Positions 5,189-5,933 of a stretch of DNA of 5,933 nt are shown here, in pieces. A program made the translations under genes and the position numbers. Origin of the DNA: Desulfatirhabdium sp040755275 (GTDB lineage Bacteria; Desulfobacterota; Desulfobacteria; Desulfobacterales; Desulfatirhabdiaceae). Under the pieces are notes generated by a model. That model worked only from the letters and a program-made list of their open reading frames with translations, was not told the DNA's origin and searched no databases. The stretch spans positions 1-5,933 of the forward strand of contig JBFMBE010000200.1 of the NCBI GenBank assembly GCA_040755275.1, read 5' to 3'. The stretch's first letter is position 1. Every line of letters begins with the position of its first letter.

Positions 5189-5869
5189 TCATGTGGATGC
5201 CGGGTAGCCGTCATATGCTGCCTTTGTACCATCGAGATGCGGTTTTCGGGTGGTTCTGTAGATTTCGTGCAATGCCATCGCGGCTTGTGCCGGACGATCG
5301 GCGGCGCAAATGGCGGAGACAACCGCCAGGGCATCGGCCCCGGCTTCGAGGACTGCAGCGGCGTTTTCAATCCCGATGCCGCCGATGGCCACGAGCCGAT
5401 GGCTTGAGATGCGCCTTGCCCGCAGGAGTCCCTCAAGACCCCAGTAGTGTTTTGTATCGACTTTGGTCGCTGTCGGAAAGATCGCGCTCACACCCAGATA
5501 ATCCACGTCCAGCATCTCGGCAGCCATCAACTGTTCCTCATTTTCTACGGAAAGCCCGATGAGCGCCTGCTTTCCGAGAAGTCTTCTCGCCAGCGGATAA
5601 GGCATGTCGGACTGGCCGATGTGAACGCCATCGGCTCCGGAAGCCAGTGCTACATCGATCCGGTCATTGATCAGAAGCGGCACACCCTTCGGCTTCAACA
5701 GCGACCGCAATCGGAGGGCCTCTTCGACGAAACGCCGGGTATCGAGTTCTTTTTCTCGAAGCTGTACTACCGAAACGCCGCCTTCCACGGCCTGAAGCAC
5801 CACATCTTCGATGCCGGCCGGTGCGCACGACTTGCGGTCGGTGACCAGATAAATGCCTTCGATCTTCAT
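5189..5869 (-). CDS. thiE: Thiamine-phosphate synthase ThiE
   Basis: Cytoplasmic TIM-barrel enzyme that joins 4-amino-2-methyl-5-hydroxymethylpyrimidine diphosphate to thiazole phosphate, giving thiamine monophosphate and pyrophosphate. The 226-residue product carries the family motifs in order: YLVTDR (7-12), VQLREK (35-40, the pyrimidine/diphosphate-binding R38 and K40), LLINDR (65-70, N68 and D69), GVHIGQSD (81-88, D88 a Mg ligand by family comparison), GLSVEN (105-110), YLGVSAIFPTATK (124-136, phosphate loop), AIGGI (161-165) and VVSAI (183-187). The length is normal, plus a tail of about 20 residues after IYRTTRK. The ATG at 5869 is the natural start because the fold begins almost at once. 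It abuts a hairpin repeat that supplies a GAGG ribosome binding site. The loop reads GVSAIF where many homologues have GVGPIF, probably a lineage variant. It is followed after 21 bases by thiD, its pathway partner. Confidence 0.97.
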   Translation of the reverse strand: MKIEGIYLVTDRKSCAPAGIEDVVLQAVEGGVSVVQLREKELDTRRFVEEALRLRSLLKPKGVPLLINDRIDVALASGADGVHIGQSDMPYPLARRLLGKQALIGLSVENEEQLMAAEMLDVDYLGVSAIFPTATKVDTKHYWGLEGLLRARRISSHRLVAIGGIGIENAAAVLEAGADALAVVSAICAADRPAQAAMALHEIYRTTRKPHLDGTKAAYDGYPAST

Positions 5870-5933
5870 GATGGCCTCGCAAAAAGTCAGGAAGTCTCTG
5901 TCGAATCGCGGGGTGACTGGGGAACCTTTTTCG
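5869..5933. repeat. Hairpin repeat copy A, half copy cut by window edge
   Basis: The 65 bases from 5869 to the window end match the reverse complement of 4064-4119 in the intact copy: by hand alignment, 51 of the first 56 positions are identical. It begins with TGATGGCCTCGCAAAAAGTC, the terminal motif shared by the other repeats. The copy runs off the window at a point corresponding to the hairpin apex, so the other arm should follow beyond 5933. Its outer end touches the thiE start codon. Confidence 0.85.
5875..5878 (-). promoter_or_regulatory. Ribosome binding site of thiE inside repeat end
   Basis: The minus strand reads GAGG, then CCATC, then the ATG at 5869. The GAGG lies in the terminal motif of the repeat. 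The corresponding bases of the intact copy's right end read GACG, so one base difference (at 5876) gives the match to the anti-Shine-Dalgarno sequence. Confidence 0.6.

Noticed and set aside
5870..5933. TPP riboswitch before thiE
   Set aside because: The 64 bases available are all repeat sequence and show no THI-box core (CUGAGA...). One could still lie beyond the window edge.

Overview
All seven genes supported here lie on the minus strand of a GC-rich bacterial window. They form two biosynthetic groups separated by hairpin-forming repeats. The organism is probably an anaerobic deltaproteobacterium (Desulfobacterota, Desulfobacteraceae-like). This is inferred from the AcsE/MeTr-like methyltransferase, typical of Wood-Ljungdahl organisms, and from the abundant palindromic intergenic repeats. 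The assignment is an inference, since no rRNA or taxon marker is present.

Layout from the right edge leftwards, which is the direction of transcription. (1) 5869-5933 is half of a hairpin repeat, cut by the window edge and abutting the thiE start codon. (2) thiE (5189-5869) and thiD (4337-5167) are 21 bases apart and form a thiamine unit: ThiD makes the pyrimidine diphosphate that ThiE joins to the thiazole phosphate. No TPP riboswitch is visible in the 64 bases available upstream. (3) 3937-4336 is a 400-base spacer holding a second, complete copy of the same hairpin repeat (3981-4120). (4) A five-gene run follows: a small Dabb-domain protein (3637-3936), shikimate kinase (2962-3564), chorismate synthase (1985-3040), a TyrA-type prephenate dehydrogenase (1134-1988) and an AcsE/MtrH-like pterin-binding methyltransferase (361-1137). 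The aroK and aroC genes overlap by 79 bases, and the next two junctions are ATGA overlaps, so the last four genes are almost certainly one translationally coupled unit. (5) 1-360 is non-coding. It holds a near-perfect 20-base-arm palindrome (114-158) and a second type of hairpin repeat (168-292) whose ends share a core with the other repeats.

Metabolically, the aro genes carry shikimate to chorismate (AroK, then AroC; the intervening EPSP synthase AroA is not in the window), and TyrA takes prephenate towards tyrosine. The methyltransferase at the end has no obvious step in this pathway and is the most interesting gene-context observation.

No defence system, CRISPR array, phage, transposase or RNA gene is visible. 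The likeliest novelty is the repeat family: shared terminal motifs, long imperfect hairpins, positions only at transcription-unit boundaries, and one copy that appears to supply the ribosome binding site of thiE.
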